NCBI GenBank assembly: GCA_964551315.1
Contig: CAZKCM010000018.1
Span: forward strand, 7,006 to 71,005
DNA: 64,000 nucleotides
Source of the DNA: Virgifigura sp964551315
GTDB lineage: Bacteria > Pseudomonadota > Alphaproteobacteria > Dongiales > Dongiaceae
Reading direction: 5' to 3'
The first letter of the stretch is position 1. Each line of letters begins with the position of its first letter. The notes under the pieces were generated by a model that did not search any database, was not told the DNA's origin, and was given only the letters and a program-made list of their open reading frames with translations. Positions 15,296 through 22,642 of this stretch are shown here, piece by piece. A program made the translations under genes and the position numbers.

Positions 15296-15313
15296 CTTGG
15301 CGGTTGCGGCCCG

Positions 15314-17290
15314 ATGCCGTCGCGCCGCACCAGGAAATCGGGGATCCCGTGGCGGCGCGCGGCCGCGGCCCTGCTCATCGCCCTCGGCTTGGCGGCCGCC
15401 TATGCCGGCCTCTGGAACGCGCCGCTGGTGGCCGCGATCGAGGGCCAGACCCTCGGCTGGCGCTTCCATCTCCGGGGACCCGTGGCTCCGCCCCCGGGGA
15501 TCGCGATCCTCGCCATCGATGACCGGACGATCGGCGCGCTGAAGCGCTGGCCGTTGCCCCGGCGCGCCCTTGCCGAGGCCGTCGAGCGGCTCGACGCCGC
15601 CGGGGCGGCGGTCATCGGCCTCGACCTCCTGCTCCTCGACCTCGAGCAGCCAACGGACGGGATCGCGCTGGGGCCCGGCGACCAGAGGCTGCGCGCGGCC
15701 CTCCGGCGGTCGGGCCGCGTCGTGCTGGGCATGGCCTTCACCTTCGGCCCGTCCGCGCCGATGGATGACGAGAGCACCTCGGCAGCGGTTCGCGCGGCGG
15801 CCTTTCCCGTCGTTCACCGTGCCGCCGGTCGGGCGCAGCCCGTCCTTCAGGCGACGGGCGCCCTGGTTCCCATTGCGCCGCTGCGGGAAGCCGCCCGGCT
15901 GGGGCAGGTCAACGTCCTCGCGGACGAGGACGGCGTGCTGCGCCACCTCCACCTCGCCATCGGATTCGAAGGCGACTACGTCCCGGCTTTTCCGGTCGAG
16001 GTCGCCCGCCGGTTCCTGGGCGTGAGCGCGGCGGAGACGGCCCTTCTCCTCGGTCGCGGCCTGCTGATCGGGGATCGCATCGTCCCCGCCGATCCGATGC
16101 TGCGTCTCGCGATCAACTACTACGGCGGCGCGGGGACCATCCCCACCCATTCCATGATCGACCTGCTCGAGGGCCGGATCCCGGCCGAGAGCTTCGCCGG
16201 CCGCGTGGTTCTGGTCGGCGCCACGGCGCTCGGCGCGGGCGACAGCTTCGTCACGCCGTTCAGCCGCACGCTGCCGGGCGTCGAGGTCCTTGCCACGGCG
16301 GTCGGCAACATCGTCGGCGGCGAGGTGTTGGCCCGCACGACGGAGACGATCGGCTGGGACGTGGCCGCGATATTGCTCCTCGGGCTGGCCGGCTTCGCCG
16401 TCGCCCATCTGCCGTCGCCGGCGCTTGCCGCGCTGGCCGCGCTCGCGCTGCTGGGCGGCTGGGCGGCGGTGGCGCAGCTTGCCTTCGAAGAACGCCTGCT
16501 GTGGCTCAACGTGACCTTCCCGGCCCTTGCGATCCTGCTGAGCGCGATCGTCGCCGGGGTCGGCCGCACGGTGGCGGAGCGGCGGCTGCGGCGGGACGTG
16601 GAACGGCAGCGCCGGAACCTGTCGCGCTATCACTCGCCGTTGATCGCGGATCTTCTGGCCGAGAATGACCGGCCGGGCTTCGAGGAGCGCGAGCAGCCCG
16701 CCGCGATCCTGTTCGTCGACCTGCGGGGCTTCACCGGCCGCAGCGAGCGGATGACGCCGGCCGACACCGCGCATTTCCTGCGCGACTTCCACCGCCGGAT
16801 CGAGCGTGCCGCGCTGACCCATGGCGGGATCCTGGTGCAGTTTACCGGTGACGGCGCCATGGTGATCTTCGGCATGTCGTCCCCCGGCCCGCGGGACGCC
16901 GCGGCGGCCCTGGCCTGCGCCCGCGATCTGGCCGCGGCGGTGCGCGACTGGAGCCGAAGCCTCGTTGCGGAGGGTCGGGCACCGCTCGCGATCGGTGTCG
17001 GCATTCACTACGGTCCCGTCGTCATCACGCGCCTCGGCGGGCAGGAGCAGCTGCAGCTCACCGCCGCCGGCGACACCGTGAATGTGGCGAACCGGCTGGA
17101 GGCTCTCACGAAGATTTATGGGGCGACCTTCGCCGTGTCCGGCGCCGTGGTCGCGGCCGTGCAGGCGGCCGGCAGGGACGACCTCCTCGCCGGGTTCGCG
17201 GAGCTTTCGGAGCAGCCGATCCGTGGCCGGGAGGGGACGATCCCGGTATGGGTCGCCGGCGAGGCGAAGGACGCTTCACCGCCGCTCTAG
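15314..17290 (+). CDS. CHASE2-domain class III adenylate/guanylate cyclase
   Basis: A 658-residue membrane protein: one N-terminal transmembrane helix (about 16-34), an extracytoplasmic CHASE2 sensor (about 40-330, with GIAILAIDDRTIGALKRWPL at its start and GRVVLVGATALGAGDSFVTP near its end), two to three more helices (about 345-420), then a class III cyclase domain (about 455-640). Metal-binding Asp residues are in LFVDLRGFTG and FTGDGAMVIFG, and the transition-state Asn/Arg in GDTVNVANRLE. The residue that is Lys in most adenylate cyclases is Gln here (ILVQFTGDG), so nucleotide preference is open. Its TAG stop overlaps the stop of the convergent beta-hydroxylase gene. It forms a likely operon with the FecR gene. 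Confidence 0.88.
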   Translation: MPSRRTRKSGIPWRRAAAALLIALGLAAAYAGLWNAPLVAAIEGQTLGWRFHLRGPVAPPPGIAILAIDDRTIGALKRWPLPRRALAEAVERLDAAGAAVIGLDLLLLDLEQPTDGIALGPGDQRLRAALRRSGRVVLGMAFTFGPSAPMDDESTSAAVRAAAFPVVHRAAGRAQPVLQATGALVPIAPLREAARLGQVNVLADEDGVLRHLHLAIGFEGDYVPAFPVEVARRFLGVSAAETALLLGRGLLIGDRIVPADPMLRLAINYYGGAGTIPTHSMIDLLEGRIPAESFAGRVVLVGATALGAGDSFVTPFSRTLPGVEVLATAVGNIVGGEVLARTTETIGWDVAAILLLGLAGFAVAHLPSPALAALAALALLGGWAAVAQLAFEERLLWLNVTFPALAILLSAIVAGVGRTVAERRLRRDVERQRRNLSRYHSPLIADLLAENDRPGFEEREQPAAILFVDLRGFTGRSERMTPADTAHFLRDFHRRIERAALTHGGILVQFTGDGAMVIFGMSSPGPRDAAAALACARDLAAAVRDWSRSLVAEGRAPLAIGVGIHYGPVVITRLGGQEQLQLTAAGDTVNVANRLEALTKIYGATFAVSGAVVAAVQAAGRDDLLAGFAELSEQPIRGREGTIPVWVAGEAKDASPPL

Positions 17291-18045
17291 CGCCGGCCCG
17301 CGTCGCTCCCCGGTCTGTCCCAACGGTCGAGCGCCCGCCGTGCATCCTGGATGAATGCGCTTCGGCGGACCGCGGCGAGCAGCGCGTCGCGGACCAGCGC
17401 GGCCGGAAGACGCATCGGCCGCTTGACGTGAAGGATCAGCACGACGCGATCCTCGTCTGTCTCGTTCCAGATTTCGTGAGGGCGGAGGTCGTCGAAGACG
17501 AGCACCTTGCCGTCCCGCCAGGCATGGACCTGATCGGCCACCCCGATGCGGCAGCGTTCTCGATCCTTCGGAATCCGGAGGCCGAGATGGCAGGTCAGGA
17601 TCGCCTTGGTCACCCCCGTGTGCCGCGGGATGTGCGCGCCCGGCCAGAGCACCGAGAAGAGGGCCGTCTGCAGGTCGGGGATGCGTTCGATCAGTTCGAC
17701 CGTTCGCGGGCAGCGCCGGCAGTTCGCCTCCGAGCGGATGCCGTATCCCCAAAGGAAGAAGGACCGCCATCGGTCGTCCTCGGCGATGCGGCGGTGGTCG
17801 GGCGAGATCTGTCGAAGAGGCGGGATCGAATCGCGATCGGCGAGGACGCGATCGGCCTCCTCCCGGATCGCGCGCCAGTTCCGTTCCAGCTTCGCTGCCC
17901 AGGGGAACAGCGCCGTATCGAAGACCGCCGGGTCGCCGACCAGCGAATATCGGACGAGCAGGCGATCGACGTAGGGCAGAAGATGAAGTCCGAGCCAGAT
18001 GGTGGCGGCACGCCGGCGTTCCTGCATCGTCCGCTCATCCTTCAC
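17287..18045 (-). CDS. Aspartyl/asparaginyl beta-hydroxylase-family dioxygenase
   Basis: A 252-residue member of the Asp_Arg_Hydrox (PF05118-type) family of 2OG/Fe(II) dioxygenases, whose bacterial members include LpxO, which hydroxylates lipid A acyl chains. The iron ligands are suggested by IPRHTGVTKAILTCHLGL and by the late histidine in FDDLRPHEIWNETDEDRVV, followed by VLILHVKRPMRLP with the 2OG-binding Arg. The N-terminus LHLLPYVDRLLVRYSLVGD is moderately hydrophobic and may associate with the membrane. A substrate among lipid A, peptides or small molecules cannot be decided. It converges on the cyclase gene with shared stop-codon bases and is divergent from mucR 209 bases away. Confidence 0.8.
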   Translation of the reverse strand: MKDERTMQERRRAATIWLGLHLLPYVDRLLVRYSLVGDPAVFDTALFPWAAKLERNWRAIREEADRVLADRDSIPPLRQISPDHRRIAEDDRWRSFFLWGYGIRSEANCRRCPRTVELIERIPDLQTALFSVLWPGAHIPRHTGVTKAILTCHLGLRIPKDRERCRIGVADQVHAWRDGKVLVFDDLRPHEIWNETDEDRVVLILHVKRPMRLPAALVRDALLAAVRRSAFIQDARRALDRWDRPGSDAGRR

Positions 18046-18254
18046 CGGTCGGGATCATTCCCAGTCCGATTCGATCCGCCTTGCAGGCCGCTCGCGGCAG
18101 GCTTCTTCGGTGAGCGGCTTGGCCTGTGTGCGCGGTATCGAGAGACTTCGCCCGGCAATTATGCAATTACCTGACTTCAGAGGGTTAGAATCTGCGCGCC
18201 GAGTTCTTATCTTAGATACCAATTTCTCCCTCTGGCGAATGAGTTGGAATAGAG

Positions 18255-18752
18255 ATGAACGAACAACATAACGAAAAGGCCAAGCCCGAAGACGTGCGGA
18301 TCGCAGAGATGACGACGCGGATCGTCACCTCCTACCTTTCGCACAATACGGTGTCGCCCGGCGAGCTTCCCCAGGTGATCAGTTCGGTGGCGAGCGGGCT
18401 GCGCGCGCTTGAGGCGCAGGCGGAAGCGGCGACGGGGGCCCCCGCACCGGTGGTTCCCGTGCAGAAGTCCGTGACGCGGAACCATGTCGTGTGCCTCCTG
18501 TGCGGCGAGAAGCACAAGATGCTCAAGCGGCATCTGACCACGACGCACCAGCTGTCGCCTCGCGAGTATCGGGAGATGTTCAACCTGCGGAGCGACTATC
18601 CGCTGGTTGCGCCCGAATATGCGAAGCGGCGTTCACAGCTGGCGCGCGAGCACGGACTCGGCCGCAAGGGCGGAGCCGAGCGTTCGGAGCCGGCCCGTCG
18701 TTCGAAGTCGTCGGGGCGGAAGGGCTCTTCGAACGAGACCAAGGCGGCCTGA
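18255..18752 (+). CDS. mucR: MucR/Ros-family zinc-finger transcriptional regulator
   Basis: A 165-residue MucR/Ros protein. The prokaryotic zinc finger is CLLCGEKHKMLKRHLTTTH (Cys-x2-Cys-x9-His-x4-His) followed by LSPREYREMFNLRSDYPLVAPEYAKRRS, the conserved DNA-binding region. The N-terminal helical part supports oligomerisation. A lysine/serine/arginine-rich tail from about residue 130 is longer than in many homologues. Characterised MucR and Ros proteins repress or organise exopolysaccharide, motility and virulence genes by binding AT-rich DNA, and MucR is often autoregulated. Its position next to a large exopolysaccharide cluster fits such a role. The AT-rich stretch just upstream (about 18160-18254) is a candidate autoregulatory site. 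Confidence 0.92.
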   Translation: MNEQHNEKAKPEDVRIAEMTTRIVTSYLSHNTVSPGELPQVISSVASGLRALEAQAEAATGAPAPVVPVQKSVTRNHVVCLLCGEKHKMLKRHLTTTHQLSPREYREMFNLRSDYPLVAPEYAKRRSQLAREHGLGRKGGAERSEPARRSKSSGRKGSSNETKAA

Positions 18753-18974
18753 GGTCACCTTCGAACAGGGGGCGAATCAGGCTCCTCGTCCCGCGCCGTT
18801 TCGCGCGCGCGTTTTCCCGTGCTTCTGGCCGATCACCCGGCTGCCGCAGGAGGCTCCTGGCCGTCCTCGGCGATGGCTCGGTCGCGGCCTTCGTTTGATG
18901 GCCGCGGCTTGGGTCCGATTCGGGAAGGCCGTGCGGAAGGTCAGGGGAGCGCTTCCTGCGGCCGCGTCGGGTTT

Positions 18975-19280
18975 CTACTCGGCGGGGCCGCCGGACGGCT
19001 GGGGGGTGCCGGCGGTTATTGCGCGCCGGTCGCCCCTGCTGCCGGCTCGGGAAGGGCCATCGAAGACCCCTTCGATCCGGCTCTGTTCGGTGGTGCGCGA
19101 CCAGACGCCGCCGTCCGCCGCTTTGGCGGCACGGCGATCGAGCTTGATTGCGATCTCGACGAACTCGCGCGCGCGGGCGATGCGGCCCTCCTTCTCGGCG
19201 ATATCCGCAAGTTGCCAGTAACGCCCGGCGGTCCGCCGGTGCGTCGCCGCCGCAGTCGATCTTCGAACGAGGGGGCGCAT
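18975..19280 (-). CDS. Possible small TPR-like protein (uncertain)
   Basis: A 101-residue open frame. Its middle (RYWQLADIAEKEGRIARAREFVEIAIKL) looks like one and a half TPR helices and shows coding-like third-position bias, but the two ends are low in complexity and the start has no clear Shine-Dalgarno. The flanking DNA (18753-18974 and 19281-19362) holds no other convincing gene; the palindromic CTTAAG pair at 19304-19320 lies just upstream of its start. It could be a real small gene co-oriented with the secreted protein at 19363-19680, or a remnant. An overlapping plus-strand frame is less protein-like. Confidence 0.35.
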   Translation of the reverse strand: MRPLVRRSTAAATHRRTAGRYWQLADIAEKEGRIARAREFVEIAIKLDRRAAKAADGGVWSRTTEQSRIEGVFDGPSRAGSRGDRRAITAGTPQPSGGPAE

Positions 19281-19303
19281 GGCGTGGAGACTTGCCGCCT
19301 AAC

Positions 19304-19320
19304 CTTAAGAAACGCTTAAG
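19304..19320. repeat. Paired CTTAAG palindromes
   Basis: CTTAAG occurs twice with a 5-base spacer (CTTAAG-AAACG-CTTAAG), giving a perfect dyad in an otherwise GC-rich intergenic region between two minus-strand frames. It might be a protein-binding site; nothing in the sequence identifies the protein. Confidence 0.3.
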
Positions 19321-19362
19321 AACGGCGGCGGAAATCCTTGAACGCAAGCGCGATCTCGCCGG

Positions 19363-19680
19363 CTACTGGTTGTTCAGCAGCTGTTCCATGCGATTCAGCT
19401 CGCGGCGCCGGTCCCGAAGCACTTCCCGTCCGCGGGGGGTGTCGTCCAGCCGCTGGCGTTCGAGGGGCGACAGGCCGCTTCGCAGCCGCGAGCGATAGGC
19501 CTCGGCGACGCCTTCTTGCGACGGCGACAGTTCGTTCGGGGGCGGGTTGAAGCGGTAGGGGGCGAGGCGGCGGCCGTCGAGCGGCTCGGTCGCCGATGCG
19601 CCGCCGGACCAGGCAAGCGTCGCGACGAGGAGGGCAGGGGCGAGGAGGTCCGGTGCCAACGCTTTGCGGACGAATCGCAT
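19363..19680 (-). CDS. Small secreted protein of unknown function
   Basis: A 105-residue protein with a signal peptide: basic start MRFVRKALAPDLL, hydrophobic stretch, predicted cleavage after GGASA. The mature part begins with a proline-rich segment (LAPYRFNPPPNELSPSQ) and ends in a highly charged helical region rich in Arg and Glu (RQRLDDTPRGREVLRDRRRE). I prefer the ATG at 19680; six codons upstream a TTG at 19698 could also start the frame. No known domain is recognised. It lies on the same strand as, and upstream of, the small TPR-like frame at 18975. Confidence 0.6.
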   Translation of the reverse strand: MRFVRKALAPDLLAPALLVATLAWSGGASATEPLDGRRLAPYRFNPPPNELSPSQEGVAEAYRSRLRSGLSPLERQRLDDTPRGREVLRDRRRELNRMEQLLNNQ

Positions 19681-19766
19681 GAGGGACTCTGCCGTCAATG
19701 GCTGCGGGTTCTAGGATAGATAGGGTCCGGCGGCCGCATCGCCAGTCGCAGGCGACGGCGCCGCCG

Positions 19767-19946
19767 TCACCCGGCGAAGAGCACGTACAGCCAATAGAGC
19801 GGCCAGAACAGTCCGGCGAGCCAGTCGAGCAGCAGCGTCAGCGCACATCCGCCGATGCCTACGCAGGTGTCCCAGTCGCGGATGACGAGCAGGACGAAGG
19901 TGACGAGGCCGATCAACCCGTATAGGCCGCCGCCGAAAAAGGCCAT
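19767..19946 (-). CDS. Small two-helix membrane protein (59 aa)
   Basis: A 59-residue frame that begins MAFFGGGLYGLIGLV and ends WPLYWLYVLFAG. It has two hydrophobic segments (about residues 8-22 and 34-57) separated by a short polar loop containing two cysteines (TCVGIGGC). The hydrophobic pattern, good codon bias and clean start and stop make it look like a genuine inner-membrane miniprotein. It lies head-to-tail with the PLDc_N-type small protein at 20009 and the secreted protein at 19363, all on the minus strand. Function is unknown. Confidence 0.65.
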   Translation of the reverse strand: MAFFGGGLYGLIGLVTFVLLVIRDWDTCVGIGGCALTLLLDWLAGLFWPLYWLYVLFAG

Positions 19947-20008
19947 GTCTCAGCCCCATCGCCCGCGTTCGGCGGGCGGGGCCCGGACCGCCGCTTGCAA
20001 TGAGAGCC

Positions 20009-20197
20009 TCATGTCCGTGCGGAGCGCGGACCCAGGAACAGCCACAGGAGGAAGCCGAGAACCGGGAGGACCAGGATGCCGACGGTCCACAGGACCTTGG
20101 CGGAGGTCGAGGCGTGGCTGCCGATGACGTTGATGATCGCCCAGACGTCGGCGATCAGCACCAGGAGGCCGAAGATTCCGCCAACCTCGATATCCAT
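20009..20197 (-). CDS. Small PLDc_N-type membrane protein (62 aa)
   Basis: A 62-residue protein with two transmembrane segments: IFGLLVLIADVWAIINVI and VLWTVGILVLPVLGFLLWLF. They are joined by a polar loop GSHASTSAK and followed by a short basic end GPRSART. This is the pattern of the phospholipase D N-terminal (PLDc_N) transmembrane domain occurring alone, where the WxxxxLxxPxxGxxLWxxxG layout is typical. Such stand-alone proteins have no catalytic domain and no assigned function. It is 62 bases upstream of the 59-residue membrane protein, possibly one transcript. Confidence 0.75.
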   Translation of the reverse strand: MDIEVGGIFGLLVLIADVWAIINVIGSHASTSAKVLWTVGILVLPVLGFLLWLFLGPRSART

Positions 20198-20452
20198 CGA
20201 CCATGCTCCTCAGCGTTGCGACAAGACGGGTCGGCTCGTTCTCGTTGCGCCGCCATCGGCGGTGACGGGATCAAGCGGTCGCGTCGACGGGCAACAAACG
20301 CGAGCGACCACCGAAATTCCGGGCTAGTCTTCCGTTGAAGAACGCTCTCGAACTGCTTGTGCTCACGCCGTCTATTCACGACGAACGAAGGCCCGGCGGA
20401 AAAGTTCCGGCAGACTCACGGTGAAATCGCGGCGTTTCGCAGTGACGCGCCG

Positions 20453-21841
20453 TCAGCGGGCGCCCTGTGGCCACAGGATGACGCGGATCGTCTGGAGCAG
20501 GATCAGGAGATCGATGAAAATGCTGTAGTTCTTCACGTAGTAGAGGTCGAACTTCAGCTTTTCCTGCGCGTCGCGGATCGAAGCGCCATAGGGATAGTTG
20601 ATCTGGGCCCAGCCGGTGATGCCGGGTTTGAGGACGTGGCGGTACTGATAGAACGGGATCTCGCGCGTCAGGTCGGCGACGATCGACGGGCGCTCCGGCC
20701 GCGGCCCGACGAAGCTCATCTCGCCCCGCAGCACGTTGTAGATCTGCGGAATCTCGTCGACCCGGATCTTGCGGATGATCGAGCCGACGGTCGTCACCCG
20801 GCTGTCGTTGACGGAGGCCCAGCGGGGAATCCCGTCCTTTTCTGCATCGACGCGCATGCTCCGGAACTTCAGGGCGAAGAAGCTCTTGCCGTGCTGCCCG
20901 ACCCGCTCCTGCCGGTAAAAGATCGGGCGGCCGTCCTCGATTAGGATGGCGAGCATGGTGAGCAGCGTCACCGGTAGGGTGAACAGCAGCAGGCTCAGGC
21001 TGACGACGATGTCGAAGAGGCGCTTTGCCGCACGCTCGACGCGTCCCCGCATCCCACCGTCGGAGAAGATCAGCCAGCTGGGGTAGAGGCCTTCCAGTTC
21101 CACCTGGCCGAGCTCGCGCTCGCAGAAGGTCGCCAGGTTGGTGACCCGGATGCCCCGGAGCCGGCAGGCGAGGAGCGTGTCCATCGGCAGGTTGCCGCGC
21201 CGTTCCTCGAGCGCAAGGACGATCTCCTCGACGTTGAAGCGCTCGCACAGCGCGGCCAGGTCGTTGACCGTCTTGAAGACTCTCTTTTCATCGACGCAGA
21301 CGGCGCACAGGTCCGTCTGGACGAAGCCGACCAAGGCAAATCGCGCCGGCCGGAACTTCCGCTCGATGTTCTCGACGCGTTTGGCCTGCGGCCCGGCGCC
21401 CAGGACCAGAACGCGGCGCTTGAAGGCGTCGAGGTCCGCCACGCGGCGGAACAGAAGCCGGGCGACGAACACGGCCCAGGCGCCGATGGCGATCCCGGGA
21501 AGGAAGGCGCTGACCCAGATGCGGGTGCCCGGGATGAAGTAGAACAGAATCGAAAGAATGAAGACGCAAAAGACAAAGCTGACAACGATCCGTAGGGCGA
21601 CCTCCTTCGCATCCAGAATGAATTGCCGATGATAAAGCCCCATCGTGAAAAGGCACAGGACGGCAACGGCCACGAAGCTCGCCCGCTGGACGAAGGACTC
21701 GTCCGACAGGCTCAATACGGTATCAATGCTGGCATAACTTGTTATAAATCCAAGCGATATAGAAAAAAACAACAAAATTACATCGACGATACCAAGTACA
21801 AAGAAGGCACTCGGCACGTAAACGTTGAAAATCCGAATCAT
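20453..21841 (-). CDS. EpsB-type undecaprenyl-phosphate sugar transferase (XrtA/PEP-CTERM-associated)
   Basis: A 462-residue polyisoprenyl-phosphate hexose-1-phosphate transferase of the WbaP/EpsB type, which primes polysaccharide synthesis by loading the first sugar phosphate onto undecaprenyl phosphate at the inner membrane. Four or five N-terminal helices (to about residue 125) and a nucleotide-binding-like region (RVLVLGAGPQAKRVENI) precede the catalytic domain: RLFDIVVSLSLLLFTLPVTL, then FYRQERVGQHGKSFFALKFR, RWASVNDSRVTTVG, KIRVDEIPQIYNVLRGEMS and VGPRPERP. The form matches the TIGR03013-like family found with exosortase systems. It has its own position upstream of the main export operon; AAGG lies about 9 bases before the ATG. 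Confidence 0.9.
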   Translation of the reverse strand: MIRIFNVYVPSAFFVLGIVDVILLFFSISLGFITSYASIDTVLSLSDESFVQRASFVAVAVLCLFTMGLYHRQFILDAKEVALRIVVSFVFCVFILSILFYFIPGTRIWVSAFLPGIAIGAWAVFVARLLFRRVADLDAFKRRVLVLGAGPQAKRVENIERKFRPARFALVGFVQTDLCAVCVDEKRVFKTVNDLAALCERFNVEEIVLALEERRGNLPMDTLLACRLRGIRVTNLATFCERELGQVELEGLYPSWLIFSDGGMRGRVERAAKRLFDIVVSLSLLLFTLPVTLLTMLAILIEDGRPIFYRQERVGQHGKSFFALKFRSMRVDAEKDGIPRWASVNDSRVTTVGSIIRKIRVDEIPQIYNVLRGEMSFVGPRPERPSIVADLTREIPFYQYRHVLKPGITGWAQINYPYGASIRDAQEKLKFDLYYVKNYSIFIDLLILLQTIRVILWPQGAR

Positions 21842-22310
21842 GACGAAGTGCCTTGACTGGAATCCTCAGTCTCGTGTGTTTGCCTCGGCGCGCTGAGCCG
21901 GGCCAAAGAGTTCCGCATAGAAACCATTTCGCGACCAGTTTGGCCGGACTATAGGTCCGCAAATTTAAGAATGCATTATCTTTAGATTAGGTTTGCCGAA
22001 GTGTCGATGGATCGCTGTCGATCGACGCGGCGTCGGCGACGGGTCGTGTCGATTGGACGCGGGCAATTGGGCGGTCTCCAGACGTCGGTATTGGCCACCG
22101 TGCTTGTCGGGCTGTGCTTTGCCGATTGGGCCGCTCACCGGTGATCGAGAGCGGTCGCAGGGGCAAAAACGCTGAAGCCGCTGCTTTGTTCCTCCGTGCC
22201 CTGGAGTTTCGCCCGGAGCCGGCTTGACGGCGCGGCATTCGAGTCCCCGCCGGCCGGCATTCGCAGATGTCGGCCGCCGCCGCAGAGCCGGGCGGGCGGC
22301 GCGGTATCTG
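21842..22310. other. Intergenic region with AT-rich core upstream of the EpsB-type gene
   Basis: About 470 bases without a well-supported gene. The part around 21955-21995 (AAATTTAAGAATGCATTATC and neighbouring bases) is markedly AT-rich and probably holds the promoter of the sugar transferase gene and a regulator site. A 45-codon frame at 22007-22144 is described separately as a weak candidate. Otherwise nothing is recognised. Confidence 0.5.
22007..22144 (+). CDS. Weak candidate miniprotein (45 aa)
   Basis: A 45-codon frame with a strongly basic first half (several consecutive Arg) followed by one hydrophobic stretch, TSVLATVLVGLCFADWA. It directly follows the AT-rich promoter-like sequence. 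No Shine-Dalgarno or homology evidence is visible, so it may be chance. Confidence 0.2.
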   Translation: MDRCRSTRRRRRVVSIGRGQLGGLQTSVLATVLVGLCFADWAAHR

Positions 22311-22475
22311 TCAGAGGGTCAGAAAATACCGAAAGAGGCTGCCGATGGCGAGCCAGCCAAGGAGGCTGAGCGCCGCGACGGCGAGTACGCTGGACTGCCG
22401 CGACCACCTGCGGCCCGGGGCACGGAGCGCCAAGCGGTCGGTTGCACGGGCGGTTGTCTCAGCGATCTCGGCCAT
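22311..22475 (-). CDS. Small single-pass membrane protein (54 aa)
   Basis: A 54-residue frame with a polar, positively charged N-terminal half (ATDRLALRAPGRRWSRQ) and one transmembrane helix near the C-terminus (VLAVAALSLLGWLAIGSLF). The distribution of charge predicts the N-terminus in the cytoplasm. GGGGGTGG lies 5-12 bases upstream of the ATG, a reasonable ribosome-binding site. It lies between the EpsB-type transferase and the GT4 gene, so a role around the polysaccharide machinery is possible but unproven. No family is recognised. Confidence 0.5.
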   Translation of the reverse strand: MAEIAETTARATDRLALRAPGRRWSRQSSVLAVAALSLLGWLAIGSLFRYFLTL

Positions 22476-22642
22476 GTGTCCACCCCCGGCTCATCAAAGA
22501 TCGACGGCTTCCTAAGAGCAAATCGACAAAAGCTTAATGTAAGGTTAAGGTTGAAAGTCGCCGCGCCGGTCGGTGGCCACTAACCGTGGACAGCGTGCCG
22601 CCGGCCCTCTAAGAAAGGGCGGTTTCTGTCCGGTGCGATGTC

